Positions 44,403-53,344 of a DNA stretch of 64,000 nucleotides are shown in pieces. Source of the stretch: Holdemania filiformis DSM 12042 (GTDB lineage: Bacteria; Bacillota_I; Bacilli_A; Erysipelotrichales; Erysipelotrichaceae); NCBI RefSeq assembly GCF_000157995.1, contig NZ_GG657553.1, forward strand, positions 286,995-350,994, read 5' to 3'. Under the pieces are notes generated by a model. That model saw only the letters and a list, made by a program, of their open reading frames with translations. It was not told the DNA's origin and ran no database searches. Positions within the stretch are counted from its first letter, which is position 1. Each line of letters opens with the position of its first letter. The position numbers and the translations under genes were made by a program.

Positions 44403-45059
44403 TTATTCATCAAACAACGGATTAGCCATTCGTACTTCTTTCATTTTCAGAAGTTCTTCTTCCGCTTTATGCCGATAAATTTCTGCCATTTTTTCCTGAT
44501 GATTTTCATGATACGCCTGGGATAACAACAGCAGCAACATCCTTCTTTCTTTTTCTTCAACCTGCGGCAACGCTCGTTTTAAATCATCAATCACTGAAGG
44601 ATCAAATCTGAAATTAAGTTTTCGCATTAATTCACTGGTTTGATAGGCTGATTTCAACGCCGGATTCCCAGTTTTCTTATAAATTGATAACAGTTCATTC
44701 TGCAGCTTCAAATACTCAGACTCATGATTTTCTTTAAGAACTAAGTTCAGATAAAGCGTGTAATAAAAAGCCTGCTGCGATAAAGACAATTCCTGTCTTC
44801 GTATTGATTCCAACATCTTTCGACACGCTTGATCCTCTTTTCGTCGACTATAGAGCGATGCTCTTGCCAGATTAACGACATTCGGTTCCATTAAAATCCT
44901 CGCTGACTTTGAAAAAACCAAACGTTGATATTCTGTTTCGTTTCGACTCTGAATCGCTTTAATTAGTTGTTGGGTATACTTCTTTCGCAAATAGATCAAA
45001 ATAGCGCGGTTAAGCAAAACGCCGCAGCCGGCAATTCCCAGAATTATAATGAAATTCAT
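44403..45059 (-). CDS. Membrane-anchored helical (TPR-like) protein
   Basis: 218 residues. One N-terminal membrane segment (NFIIILGIAGCGVLLNRAIL), then alpha-helical repeats resembling TPRs (VVNLARASLYSRRKEDQACR, QAFYYTLYLNLVLKENHE). No known family. GAAGGAG-type site before the ATG. It follows the GntR gene after 77 nt and could be the last gene of the amino-sugar operon, or independent. Confidence 0.7.
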   Translation of the reverse strand: MNFIIILGIAGCGVLLNRAILIYLRKKYTQQLIKAIQSRNETEYQRLVFSKSARILMEPNVVNLARASLYSRRKEDQACRKMLESIRRQELSLSQQAFYYTLYLNLVLKENHESEYLKLQNELLSIYKKTGNPALKSAYQTSELMRKLNFRFDPSVIDDLKRALPQVEEKERRMLLLLLSQAYHENHQEKMAEIYRHKAEEELLKMKEVRMANPLFDE

Positions 45060-45136
45060 AAACAGTTCTCCTTCTAAGAATTTATTTTTCCCTCAGATTT
45101 CTTCTTTCTTCAACTTTAAAGTTATTCTTATATGTC

Positions 45137-45892
45137 TCATTCCTTATCCCGTTTATTTGTATATAACAATGTAAACTTATCGTATCGAGAATAGGTATCG
45201 ACATATTCAAAAATCAAACCGTTTTTCAAACATGAAACATGTGCTATTTTGACAACAGGTTCAGTTTCCGGAATTGCCAGTAGTTTTGCAATCGTCGGTG
45301 ATGGTAAGATCACTGACAATTCTGATTCTCCATCGCCCATGACTAATTTCAATTCATTTTCTACATAAGCATAGAAAGATTTTTCGAGGTTGGAAATCGG
45401 CAGCGTTGGGATTTCTTTTACCAGAATATAGCTGTATTGTAAAGCGAAGGGAATCTGATTTCCGCAGCGAAGACGTTCAAAATAATGAACATAATCCCGC
45501 GGCTTTGCCCCCAGTCTTTTAGCTAATTTCGGGTCCTTAAATTCTTCGATTTTTTTTATCGTGTAAAATAACAGTTTAGTTGTAACTTTGTATCCCATTC
45601 CAGCATATTCCTCACTGAACGATGACATAAATATCCGCTGTTTACTTTGCTTGCTGAGTTTGGGAGTGCGAATATAACATCCGCTGCCCTGTATTTTTTC
45701 CACGATACCACAATCAACAAGCTCATTGAGCGCTCTGTTCACCGTTGTCCGACTAACATCAAACTGACGACAAAGTTCTTCCTGGGTTGGAAGCAATGAA
45801 TCTACGGCAAACTGGGAATTGCGGATACCGTCATAAATATAGTTTTCAATCTGCTTATATTTATACTTTTCATCCTTAGTCATCTCAGCCAC
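45137..45892 (-). CDS. GntR/HutC-family regulator of the amino-sugar PTS operon
   Basis: 251 residues. N-terminal winged helix (LPTQEELCRQFDVSRTTVNRALNELVDCGI, about 33-62), then a UTRA effector domain (about 90-245). The frame opens with GTG at 45892 (MAEM); ATG at 45883 is the alternative. Position after nagA suggests it senses an amino-sugar phosphate and represses the upstream operon, as NagR does in Bacillus. A 13-bp dyad in front of the operon (50596-50608) is a candidate site. Confidence 0.88.
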   Translation of the reverse strand: MAEMTKDEKYKYKQIENYIYDGIRNSQFAVDSLLPTQEELCRQFDVSRTTVNRALNELVDCGIVEKIQGSGCYIRTPKLSKQSKQRIFMSSFSEEYAGMGYKVTTKLLFYTIKKIEEFKDPKLAKRLGAKPRDYVHYFERLRCGNQIPFALQYSYILVKEIPTLPISNLEKSFYAYVENELKLVMGDGESELSVILPSPTIAKLLAIPETEPVVKIAHVSCLKNGLIFEYVDTYSRYDKFTLLYTNKRDKE

Positions 45893-46029
45893 CCCAGCTT
45901 CACTTTTTAAATACGTTTAATAATTCTTACCTTTACTTTATTCTTCCACACTTACTCTTGAAACACAATAATTATAAAAATTATTACAATTTCTTTAATC
46001 AAGCGTTTTTAACTTATTTTTCAAGCAGT

Positions 46030-47160
46030 TTAAATCATCGGTTTACCATGGACATAGGTTTGGATTACTTGATAGGTTTCATCATAAATTGTCAGATCTG
46101 CAATATATCCTTCTCGGATCAAGCCTTTCTGATCATCAATCCTCAATAGTTTTGCGGGATTAATCGTTGCTGCATTGATCGCTGTGACCAGCGGTAAACC
46201 TCCAAGTTGCTGCATATTTTTTATATTTTCAATCATCGGTTTCAGGCTTCCTGCGATCTTACCATTCATTAAGCGGGCTACGCCATCCTCGCAAATTCGT
46301 GTTGCACCCCCTTCAGCGGAATAGATTCCAGCTTTTAAGCCTTTTAAACTCGTGGAATCTGTGACTGTAATCAGCTTGTCTTTTCCTTTCATCCGACCGA
46401 CCAGACTCATCACTGATGGATGGACGTGAACACCATCGGCCATGACTTCACAAAAAACCTCATCATTCAATAACCCTGCCATCGGTAGATGGGGCTCGCG
46501 GCTGAGCAGAGGACCCATACAATTAAAGCAATGGATTACGTTGCGCGCCCCTTCGGTAATCGCCTGCATAGCTTCCTCATAAGAACAATTTGAGAAACCC
46601 AGACACACCTGAATCCCCTGTGCTATACAATATTTTAATACTTCATGATCTTTATCATTTTCCGGAGCTAGACTAATTGTACGAATCGTATTCCGGGAGC
46701 ATTCGATGTATTCCTTAACGTGCTCTACGGTCGGTGCCTGAAGCAAAAACTTATTATAAGTTCCGCAGTAGTTATGATCCATGAATGGAGCTTGAAGGAA
46801 ACTTCCATAAATTTCTGCTCCGCAATTTTTTTCTTCCATGACATCCGCTACTACTTCCAGTGATTTTTTTATCATTTCTTCGGTTGTAACGTTAATCCCG
46901 GGAAGAAAGGTTGTAACGCCTTCCCGGGGATAATACGCGGCCCATTTTCTAAGAAACTCAGGATTCGCATCCGCCGCACCGCTGCCTTGATATCCGTGCG
47001 TATGAATATCAATCAGTCCTGGAATAATTGATAAATTTCCATAATCAAGTGCGCCTGCAGCTTTTCCCAGAATGATCGATTTGATTCTTCCTTGTTCCAC
47101 CTCTAAAGTAGCTGGAATAAACGTCTCGTCAATCCATACCTTATCACTTGTAATTAACAT
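46030..47160 (-). CDS. nagA: N-acetylglucosamine-6-phosphate deacetylase
   Basis: 376 residues, amidohydrolase barrel. Metal-binding segments GLIDIHTHGYQG, NVIHCFNCMGPL, DGVHVHPSVM and the catalytic Asp in ITVTDSTSLKG. It removes the acetyl group from GlcNAc-6-P (or GalNAc-6-P). Fifteen nt after EIIB, in the operon IIC-IID-SIS-IIB-nagA. No nagB is nearby; the SIS isomerase may take its place. Confidence 0.92.
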   Translation of the reverse strand: MLITSDKVWIDETFIPATLEVEQGRIKSIILGKAAGALDYGNLSIIPGLIDIHTHGYQGSGAADANPEFLRKWAAYYPREGVTTFLPGINVTTEEMIKKSLEVVADVMEEKNCGAEIYGSFLQAPFMDHNYCGTYNKFLLQAPTVEHVKEYIECSRNTIRTISLAPENDKDHEVLKYCIAQGIQVCLGFSNCSYEEAMQAITEGARNVIHCFNCMGPLLSREPHLPMAGLLNDEVFCEVMADGVHVHPSVMSLVGRMKGKDKLITVTDSTSLKGLKAGIYSAEGGATRICEDGVARLMNGKIAGSLKPMIENIKNMQQLGGLPLVTAINAATINPAKLLRIDDQKGLIREGYIADLTIYDETYQVIQTYVHGKPMI

Positions 47161-47174
47161 TCGTTTTTTCTCCT

Positions 47175-47645
47175 CTATAACAATTTCATCAGATCTGTTT
47201 TTTCTTCAGTCGGCACCATTTGTGCCGTTAGTTTAATTCCTTTGGCTGCCAAGGTATGAAAAACTTCTTCATCCTGCGGCGTAACGCAGATCGTTTTTCG
47301 GATCTGGCGAGAACCACGGGTGCTGTTGATGTTGCCGACCGTTACTTCTTCCAGAGGAAAGCCGAACTGAACAAGCTCCAAAAGGGTTTCTGGTTGTTTG
47401 ACGATCACAAAAATGCGATCTTCCGGATATTTTGATTTAATATTTTCTGAAGCGGTTTCCGTATTAAGAATACTGAGTTTCAGGCCGCCTGGGCATGCCA
47501 TTTTTAGCATTCTTTTCATCATTTCATTTTTCACAACCATATTGTCGATGACCATAATTCGTGTTGCCTTTAAAACGCCGGTCCACATGGCAGCAACCTG
47601 TCCGTGGATAAGTCTTGAATCAATTCTGACATTGACTATTTCCAT
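47175..47645 (-). CDS. PTS mannose/fructose/sorbose-type EIIB
   Basis: 156 residues. Phospho-His in DSRLIHGQVAAMW. Shares length and motifs with the orphan EIIB at 38614. It would hand phosphate to the sugar carried by the IIC-IID pair of this operon. The matching EIIA is not in the window. Confidence 0.92.
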   Translation of the reverse strand: MEIVNVRIDSRLIHGQVAAMWTGVLKATRIMVIDNMVVKNEMMKRMLKMACPGGLKLSILNTETASENIKSKYPEDRIFVIVKQPETLLELVQFGFPLEEVTVGNINSTRGSRQIRKTICVTPQDEEVFHTLAAKGIKLTAQMVPTEEKTDLMKLL

Positions 47646-47654
47646 ACTCTTACC

Positions 47655-48749
47655 TCACAATCCAACCTCATTGCCTTTCCGTGGTGATTTGGTGCTCATC
47701 GCATCCCCAAAGACAGTAAAGCGATCTTCATAAGGATTTCCACCCTGTTCTCTGCCCAGCGCGGCAATAAGTTGGAAGGGGATGATATTAATGAATACCG
47801 ATAATTCTTCCTTTACTGGGTACGGAAGACTGAGGACATGTTCTCCCTCACATTTCCGTGTCGTAATCAAATACGTTTTAGGGGTCAGGGCAAAAAGTTT
47901 CTGATACAACTGATATGCACGTGAGCTTGCGGATCCAGGCGCATCGATAATCATTACTGTACGGTCTGGCGTTGTTTCATAACAAGGTCCATGGAGATAT
48001 TCTTCCATTTCATAAGCAGTGGCTGCACGAGCAAGCGTTTCCTCTATTTTTAAAGCCCCTTCCATTGCAACTCCCAGATTGGATCCATATCCAGTGATCT
48101 GAATGCGATTCATCTCCGTAAAAAGTCCAGCTGTATTGGCTTTATACCAGCTTTCAGTTTGATGAATTACTTTTTTCATGCATTCTGTCATACTCAGCAT
48201 TTCTTTTAAAATGGAATTCGCTTCTTGTGATCGAAGACGATTCGTTTTTCGTGCGGCTTCCACTGCAAACAGCATCAAAAAGAGAACAGCTGTGGTATAA
48301 CCTTTTGTGACATAACCGATTTTTTCGATACCAACACCCCAATTACAAATTTGAGTGCAATTGCATTTCATTTCGCTTTCTACATTTCCGGTAAGGCCTA
48401 TTAGCGAATAGCCGCGATCTATAATTTTCCGCATGGCGGCATTCGTATTGGTACTTCTTCCACTCTGGCCGAGACCTATATAAAAGGTCTCGGCGTCAAA
48501 CATAGTTTCATAATTCAGCGTTGAAAAGGATGTAAGAACTTCTACTTTCAACTTTAGCGTCTTTTCCATAAAATATCGCGCGGTTACAGCAGCATTATAG
48601 GAAGACCCGGAAGCCACGATTTGAATCCGTTTGTACGTTTGTTTACAAAATTCATCAGTAATGATCTGTGTTAGTTCTGCAGCCTGCATAATATTTTGCT
48701 GACATTGATCAGGTGTTTCCATAATGTAGTTTCTCATTGATTCTTGCAT
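47655..48749 (-). CDS. SIS-domain sugar isomerase/deaminase (AgaS/FrlB/GlmS-C type)
   Basis: 364 residues from the ATG at 48749 (AAAGGAAAT upstream). Two SIS domains: IQIVASGSSYNAAVTARYFM and YIGLGQSGRSTNTNAAMR in the first, IQITGYGSNLGVAMEGALKIEE in the second, with the catalytic-type AYEMEEYLHGPCY. These enzymes isomerise or deaminate amino-sugar phosphates. In this operon it likely acts after NagA, turning glucosamine- or galactosamine-6-P (or similar) into a ketose phosphate plus ammonia. Exact substrate unknown. Confidence 0.88.
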   Translation of the reverse strand: MQESMRNYIMETPDQCQQNIMQAAELTQIITDEFCKQTYKRIQIVASGSSYNAAVTARYFMEKTLKLKVEVLTSFSTLNYETMFDAETFYIGLGQSGRSTNTNAAMRKIIDRGYSLIGLTGNVESEMKCNCTQICNWGVGIEKIGYVTKGYTTAVLFLMLFAVEAARKTNRLRSQEANSILKEMLSMTECMKKVIHQTESWYKANTAGLFTEMNRIQITGYGSNLGVAMEGALKIEETLARAATAYEMEEYLHGPCYETTPDRTVMIIDAPGSASSRAYQLYQKLFALTPKTYLITTRKCEGEHVLSLPYPVKEELSVFINIIPFQLIAALGREQGGNPYEDRFTVFGDAMSTKSPRKGNEVGL

Positions 48750-48820
48750 ACACTTATTTCCTTTCATACAGACTTCCGATGCCTTATGCCATTTATCACT
48801 TTCGACACTTTATTTTTTAC

Positions 48821-49660
48821 TTAAACGGTTAAAATGCCGAAGAAGGAAAACAGGATACATATCAGAATTGCGATATAGATCAAACGGGCTGATTTCATCC
48901 CGTATTTATCCAGAAATTTATAGCACAGGAAAGCCACAATAGCGGATCCGGCCTTCGGCATGATTGCATCAAAGAGCTGAGTCTGTACGTTAAAGGTGAA
49001 TTGACCGAAATTAATTGTTCCAAACTTAATATTAACCATTGTTGCAATCATTGCGCCGATGACAGTTAATCCCAGAATGCTTCCGCACTTTGTCAATTCT
49101 GACAGACTGTCATTCAAACTGGTTGTCAGTTTTAAGCCTTCACGATAGCCTAAACGGCACAGCCATGGACGAAGAACAAAAGGCGCGAAGAACATCCAGA
49201 CTTCCCATAACAAAATACCAATGTAATTTCCCTGTAAACCCGTGGTAACAGCAATCGAACCGAAGATAACATCAATAACGCTGGAAAACAGGGTATCGCC
49301 AATACCGGAAAATGGCCCCATTAAGGATGTTTTTATCGCCTGAGCCATTTCCAACCCATCTTCTCCAAATTCATCCTGAACCGCTAAATCCATTCCGAAA
49401 ATGATTGCCGCCAGATTCGTTTCACAGTTAAAGAACTGAGATTCGACTTCATAAGCATGCAGACGAGCTGATTCGTTATCTTTATAAAGCTTATCCAGAG
49501 CAGGAGCCATCGTAATTAAATAGCCGGCAGCTTCCATCTTTTCATAATTCCAAATCGTTGCCAGGAATAATGACCACCGCCATGTAATCCGATAAAGTTC
49601 CTGATCCGAGAATTTCTTATTTACGATTGTGTTTTTTTGCATTTCAACTTCATTCGTCAT
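48821..49660 (-). CDS. PTS mannose/fructose/sorbose-type EIID
   Basis: 279 residues from the ATG at 49660 (GGAGGGTGAC upstream). EIID signatures: WRWSLFLATIWNYEKMEAAGY, SLMGPFSGIGDTLF, and C-terminal membrane helices. Overlaps EIIC by 11 nt. With EIIC it forms the membrane channel. Confidence 0.92.
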   Translation of the reverse strand: MTNEVEMQKNTIVNKKFSDQELYRITWRWSLFLATIWNYEKMEAAGYLITMAPALDKLYKDNESARLHAYEVESQFFNCETNLAAIIFGMDLAVQDEFGEDGLEMAQAIKTSLMGPFSGIGDTLFSSVIDVIFGSIAVTTGLQGNYIGILLWEVWMFFAPFVLRPWLCRLGYREGLKLTTSLNDSLSELTKCGSILGLTVIGAMIATMVNIKFGTINFGQFTFNVQTQLFDAIMPKAGSAIVAFLCYKFLDKYGMKSARLIYIAILICILFSFFGILTV

Positions 49661-50435
49661 AGTTGTCACCCTCCTCATTAAAACCGATTTCCGGCTGGAG
49701 CTTTTTATTGTTTTTATCCAGACTGTAAACAAACAGCGCAATAGCTAAACCGATAGCAGCAACCGCAATTGTCGAAGCGTTGAAGCAGGCAGCAAGAATA
49801 AATCCAAGGATTAAATACTGGATATTTCCTTTCAGCGGCATATATTTCAGCAAAATTGTAAAACCGATGGCTGGAAAGACTCCACTGGCAATCGACAGTC
49901 CATTAAGAAGCCAGACCGGCATAATTTGGTTTAATTGTTCAACCAAGCTCGGCCCTATCAATAAGCAGATCAGAACAGGAATCATTCGGGTCAAAGACCA
50001 AGTCAGAAATCCACCGGCATTCCGAAGCATAATCTGATGAATATTCCCTGTTGGCACTACTGCGTCTACTTGATGCTGCCAAAAACTGTTGAGTACACGA
50101 CCGACAACATCCAACTGAACCGTTAATGCAGCTACAGGGATTCCAATCAAAGCAATTGTTTCAGGAACATTCGCCAAATTTCCTCCACACAGCGCGACAA
50201 CGATGATGGAAGCAACCTGATAGTTTGGAATTGAAGCGCCGCCGAAGTAATTCAAACCTAAAGCATAGGATTGTAGCGTTGCGCCGACAATCAGACCTAA
50301 TGTCGGATTGCCCATGATTACGCCAGCGACGATTCCTGTTGTAATTGTGTTGCAGACAGTCAGATGAGCTGACATGAAATCGATCATGATCAAGCCTGAT
50401 AAAAGAGTCAGCAGTATAATTTGTATCGTGGTCAT
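49650..50435 (-). CDS. PTS mannose/fructose/sorbose-type EIIC
   Basis: 261 residues, eight or so membrane helices. Signature GLIVGATLQSYALGLNYFGGASIPN and GIPVAALTVQLDVVGRVLNSFWQH. First gene of the amino-sugar operon. AGGGAGGG site before the start. Confidence 0.92.
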   Translation of the reverse strand: MTTIQIILLTLLSGLIMIDFMSAHLTVCNTITTGIVAGVIMGNPTLGLIVGATLQSYALGLNYFGGASIPNYQVASIIVVALCGGNLANVPETIALIGIPVAALTVQLDVVGRVLNSFWQHQVDAVVPTGNIHQIMLRNAGGFLTWSLTRMIPVLICLLIGPSLVEQLNQIMPVWLLNGLSIASGVFPAIGFTILLKYMPLKGNIQYLILGFILAACFNASTIAVAAIGLAIALFVYSLDKNNKKLQPEIGFNEEGDNYDE

Positions 50436-50595
50436 TAATAATCCCTCCCTTTTCTTATAACCAGCAATGTTGTAGCAAACGGCTTAATTTATTTATCTTT
50501 CCTCCTTTCAATCCAGCCTTTTTCTACTTTCAGCATAAGGGGAGAGAATACAGAATTACAGAACTATCTATTATTTGTATCTAATTTGTCTTCAA

Positions 50596-50651
50596 GGTAA
50601 TCTTTACCAATTTGATGTAATTTGCTAAAAACTTGATTTATTTTCAAGTTT
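50596..50651. promoter_or_regulatory. Candidate operators upstream of the amino-sugar PTS operon
   Basis: In the 315-bp gap between fhs and EIIC lie a GGTAA/TTACC dyad (50596-50608) and an 8-bp inverted repeat AAACTTGA/TCAAGTTT (50629-50636, 50644-50651). A TTGAAG in the same stretch could be the -35. The GntR protein is the likely ligand; all of this is tentative. The rest of the gap holds no gene. Confidence 0.35.
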
Positions 50652-50658
50652 AAATTAT

Positions 50659-50694
50659 AAAAAAAGATGAGGCTGTTTTTCACAACTTCATCTC
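50659..50694 (-). terminator. Terminator after fhs
   Basis: AGATGA (50665-50670) with TCATCT (50688-50693), then a run of T on the minus strand. Confidence 0.75.
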
Positions 50695-50750
50695 GTTTGT
50701 AATGAATTTTATCCTAGGCTTGTGTAATTTCTGACCGCAGTTTTTGAAAC

Positions 50751-52418
50751 TTAGAAAATTCCGTAGGAAATACCCTTTTCATTGATGCCCATGTGGAGCG
50801 CCGCCGGATCCTTCGGCAAGCCTGGCATCGTCATGATATTTCCCGTCAGGACAACGACGAAGCCTGCGCCCGCGGAAATCCGCAGTTCCTGAACATGGAT
50901 ATCAAAACCCGTCGGCCGGCCGACAATCTTCGCGTCATCCGTCAGTGAATTCGGAGTTTTCGCCATGCATACCGGCAGCTTATCCCAACCGGCCTGCTTG
51001 AATTCTTCCAGCTGAGCTTTTGCCCGGTCGCTGAAGATGACCGAACGGCCGCCGTAAATCTTCCGAACGATCGTTTCGATCTTTTCTTCCAAAGACAGAT
51101 CGAGATCATACAACGGTTCAAATTTGGAGTCTTCTTCACACATTCTGACGACTTCCTGCGCCAGATCCACGGCTCCCGCTCCGCCGCTGGCCCAGGCATC
51201 GGATAAGACGACGCGATGACCGTTCTCTTTGCACCATTGCAGAATCGCGTTGACTTCCGCCTGTGTATCCGCGCTGAACTTGTTGATCGCGACGATATAC
51301 GGCACCCGGTATTGCTTAATGGATTCGATATGCTTTTCCAGGTTTTTGATGCCTTCCAGAATGGCCGGAACATTTTCTTCTTTCAGCTGATCCGCCGGAA
51401 CACCGCCGTGCAGCTTCAGCGCTCTGGCCGTTGCGACAATGACGACCGCATTCGGTTTCAGCTGACCGTAGCGGCATTTGATATCAAAGAATTTCTCTGC
51501 GCCCAAATCCGCACCGAAGCCGGCTTCTGTAACGACATAATCCGAAAGCTTCAGCGCCATCCGGGTGGCGATCAGGCTGTTGCATCCATGAGCGATGTTC
51601 GCAAACGGCCCGCCGTGGATGAACACCGGCGTTTTTTCCAGCGTTTGCACGAGGTTCGGTTTCAAGGCTTCCTTCATGACCAGCGTGACTGCGCCTTCAA
51701 CCTGAAGATCGCCGACCGTGACCGGCTGATCGTCATAGGTATAAGCGACAACCGCCTGACTGACGCGCTTTTCAAAGTCCTGAAGATCTTTGGACAGGCA
51801 CATGATCGCCATGATTTCCGTCGCGACTGTGATGATGAATCCGTCTTTGCGTTCCACACCGTTGGTTTTCTTATCCTGGGCGATCGTAATGCTGCGCAGC
51901 GTCCGGTCATTCATATCCAGGCAGCGCTTCCAGACGACCTTCGTCGGATCGATGTTCAGTTCATTGCCCTGATAAATGTGATTGTCCAGCACGGCGCTGA
52001 TCAGGTTATTGGCCGCTGTAATCGCGTGCATATCACCGGTAAAATGCAGATTGATTTCTTCCATCGGCACCACCTGGGCATATCCGCCGCCGGTCGCACC
52101 GCCTTTTAAGCCGAAAACTGGCCCCAGAGAAGGCTCGCGCAGACAGCCGATAACCATTTTATTGATCTGAGCCAGACCATCGACCAATCCGATCGTAGTC
52201 GTCGATTTGCCTTCGCCGGCTTTCGTCGGATTGATCGCCGTCACCAAAATCAGCTTACCGTTGCGGTTATCCGCGATTTTATCCATGATTTTTAAATCGA
52301 TTTTCGCTTTGTTTTTGCCATACACTTCGAGGTAATCAGGATCAATTTTGGCCTTTCTCGCAATTTTCTCGATATTGTCCATCGTGTTTTCCTGTGCGAT
52401 TTGTAAATCTGTTTTCAT
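50751..52418 (-). CDS. fhs: Formate-tetrahydrofolate ligase
   Basis: 555 residues from the ATG at 52418 (GAAGGGG upstream). ATP-binding PTKAGEGKSTTTIGLVDGL near 65, EPSLGPVFGLKGGATGGGYAQ, and a C-terminal GEIxT-like metal loop, present as LTGNIMTMPGLPKDPAA. It makes 10-formyl-THF from formate and THF with ATP. Only 16 nt after recR, so it is likely co-transcribed with dnaX-ybaB-recR. Confidence 0.95.
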   Translation of the reverse strand: MKTDLQIAQENTMDNIEKIARKAKIDPDYLEVYGKNKAKIDLKIMDKIADNRNGKLILVTAINPTKAGEGKSTTTIGLVDGLAQINKMVIGCLREPSLGPVFGLKGGATGGGYAQVVPMEEINLHFTGDMHAITAANNLISAVLDNHIYQGNELNIDPTKVVWKRCLDMNDRTLRSITIAQDKKTNGVERKDGFIITVATEIMAIMCLSKDLQDFEKRVSQAVVAYTYDDQPVTVGDLQVEGAVTLVMKEALKPNLVQTLEKTPVFIHGGPFANIAHGCNSLIATRMALKLSDYVVTEAGFGADLGAEKFFDIKCRYGQLKPNAVVIVATARALKLHGGVPADQLKEENVPAILEGIKNLEKHIESIKQYRVPYIVAINKFSADTQAEVNAILQWCKENGHRVVLSDAWASGGAGAVDLAQEVVRMCEEDSKFEPLYDLDLSLEEKIETIVRKIYGGRSVIFSDRAKAQLEEFKQAGWDKLPVCMAKTPNSLTDDAKIVGRPTGFDIHVQELRISAGAGFVVVLTGNIMTMPGLPKDPAALHMGINEKGISYGIF

Positions 52419-52434
52419 CTTAACCCCTTCTCTC

Positions 52435-53028
52435 TTATTTAAGGCTTTTACGCCCTTCAAACGCTTTAATGAGCGTCAGTTCATCAGCATAGTCCAGATG
52501 TCCGCCCATCGGCAGACCATGGGCGATCCGGGTAACGAGCACGCCCTTTCCGGAAAGCAGCTTATCTAAATACAGTGCGGTGGTTTCTCCTTCAATGGTC
52601 GCGTTGGTGGCGATGATCACTTCTTCCGTTTCCGGTGTAATCCGCTCCAGCAGCGCGTCAATATTCAGGTCTTCCGGCATGATCCCCTTCGATGTGGAAA
52701 TCAAACCGTTCAGCACATGGTAAACGCCGGCGTATTCCTGCATTTTCTCCATGGCGATCACATCCTTCGGCGACTGCACAACACAGATCATCCGGGAATT
52801 GCGATCCTCATTCTGACAGATCGGACATTCGTCCTGATCGCTGATATTGCCGCAGATCCGGCAGCGCTTAATATCGTTCTTGCAGCTGATTAACGCCTGC
52901 GCAAACAAATCAATCTGTTCCTGCGGTGCATCGAGCATCGTAAAGGCGTAGCGTTCGGCCGTTTTGGCGCCCACGCCCGGCAGCAGCTGAAAGCATTCGA
53001 TCAGTCGTTCAAATGACTTCGGATACAT
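52435..53028 (-). CDS. recR: Recombination mediator protein RecR
   Basis: 197 residues. HhH segment (LLPGVGAKTAERYAF), four-Cys zinc site (CRICGNISDQDECPIC), Toprim domain (MICVVQSPKDVIAMEK) and C-terminal AHGLPMGGHLDYAD. Works with RecF/RecO to load RecA on gapped DNA. Follows ybaB by 4 nt. Confidence 0.95.
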   Translation of the reverse strand: MYPKSFERLIECFQLLPGVGAKTAERYAFTMLDAPQEQIDLFAQALISCKNDIKRCRICGNISDQDECPICQNEDRNSRMICVVQSPKDVIAMEKMQEYAGVYHVLNGLISTSKGIMPEDLNIDALLERITPETEEVIIATNATIEGETTALYLDKLLSGKGVLVTRIAHGLPMGGHLDYADELTLIKAFEGRKSLK

Positions 53029-53032
53029 GCAA

Positions 53033-53341
53033 TCAGAAAGCTCCCGGCATCTTCACGCCCTGCGTAATCTTATTCATGCGTTCTTCTTTATCTTTTACCG
53101 CGGCGGCTAAAGCGGCATTCACCGCAATCATCATGGTATCCTGAAGCATTTCCCTGGAATCCGCAGTCAACAGATCTTCGCTGATCTCAATACTGGTTAC
53201 TTCCATCTTTCCCGTCAGCGTGACTTTCACCGCGTCGCCGCCGGCCGTTGCCGTATATTCTGTGGCTTCGATCTCTTTTTCGACCTTGCCGATCTGATTC
53301 TGCATCTGCTGCGCCTGCTTTAATAAATGTTGAATGTTCAT
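53033..53341 (-). CDS. YbaB/EbfC family nucleoid-associated protein
   Basis: 102 residues, typical size. QAQQMQNQIGKVEKEIEATEY helix and GDAVKVTLTGKMEVTSIEIS strands match the family, a small dimeric DNA-binding protein. The dnaX-ybaB-recR order is conserved widely. Three nt after dnaX. Confidence 0.93.
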   Translation of the reverse strand: MNIQHLLKQAQQMQNQIGKVEKEIEATEYTATAGGDAVKVTLTGKMEVTSIEISEDLLTADSREMLQDTMMIAVNAALAAAVKDKEERMNKITQGVKMPGAF

Positions 53342-53344
53342 TTG

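Noticed and set aside
46912..46926. CCCGGGAA inside nagA as a Noc site
   Set aside because: Three or more mismatches to the consensus and located in coding sequence.
51216..52109. Plus-strand frame of 297 codons opposite fhs
   Set aside because: Shadow of a certain gene; no start context and no recognisable domain.
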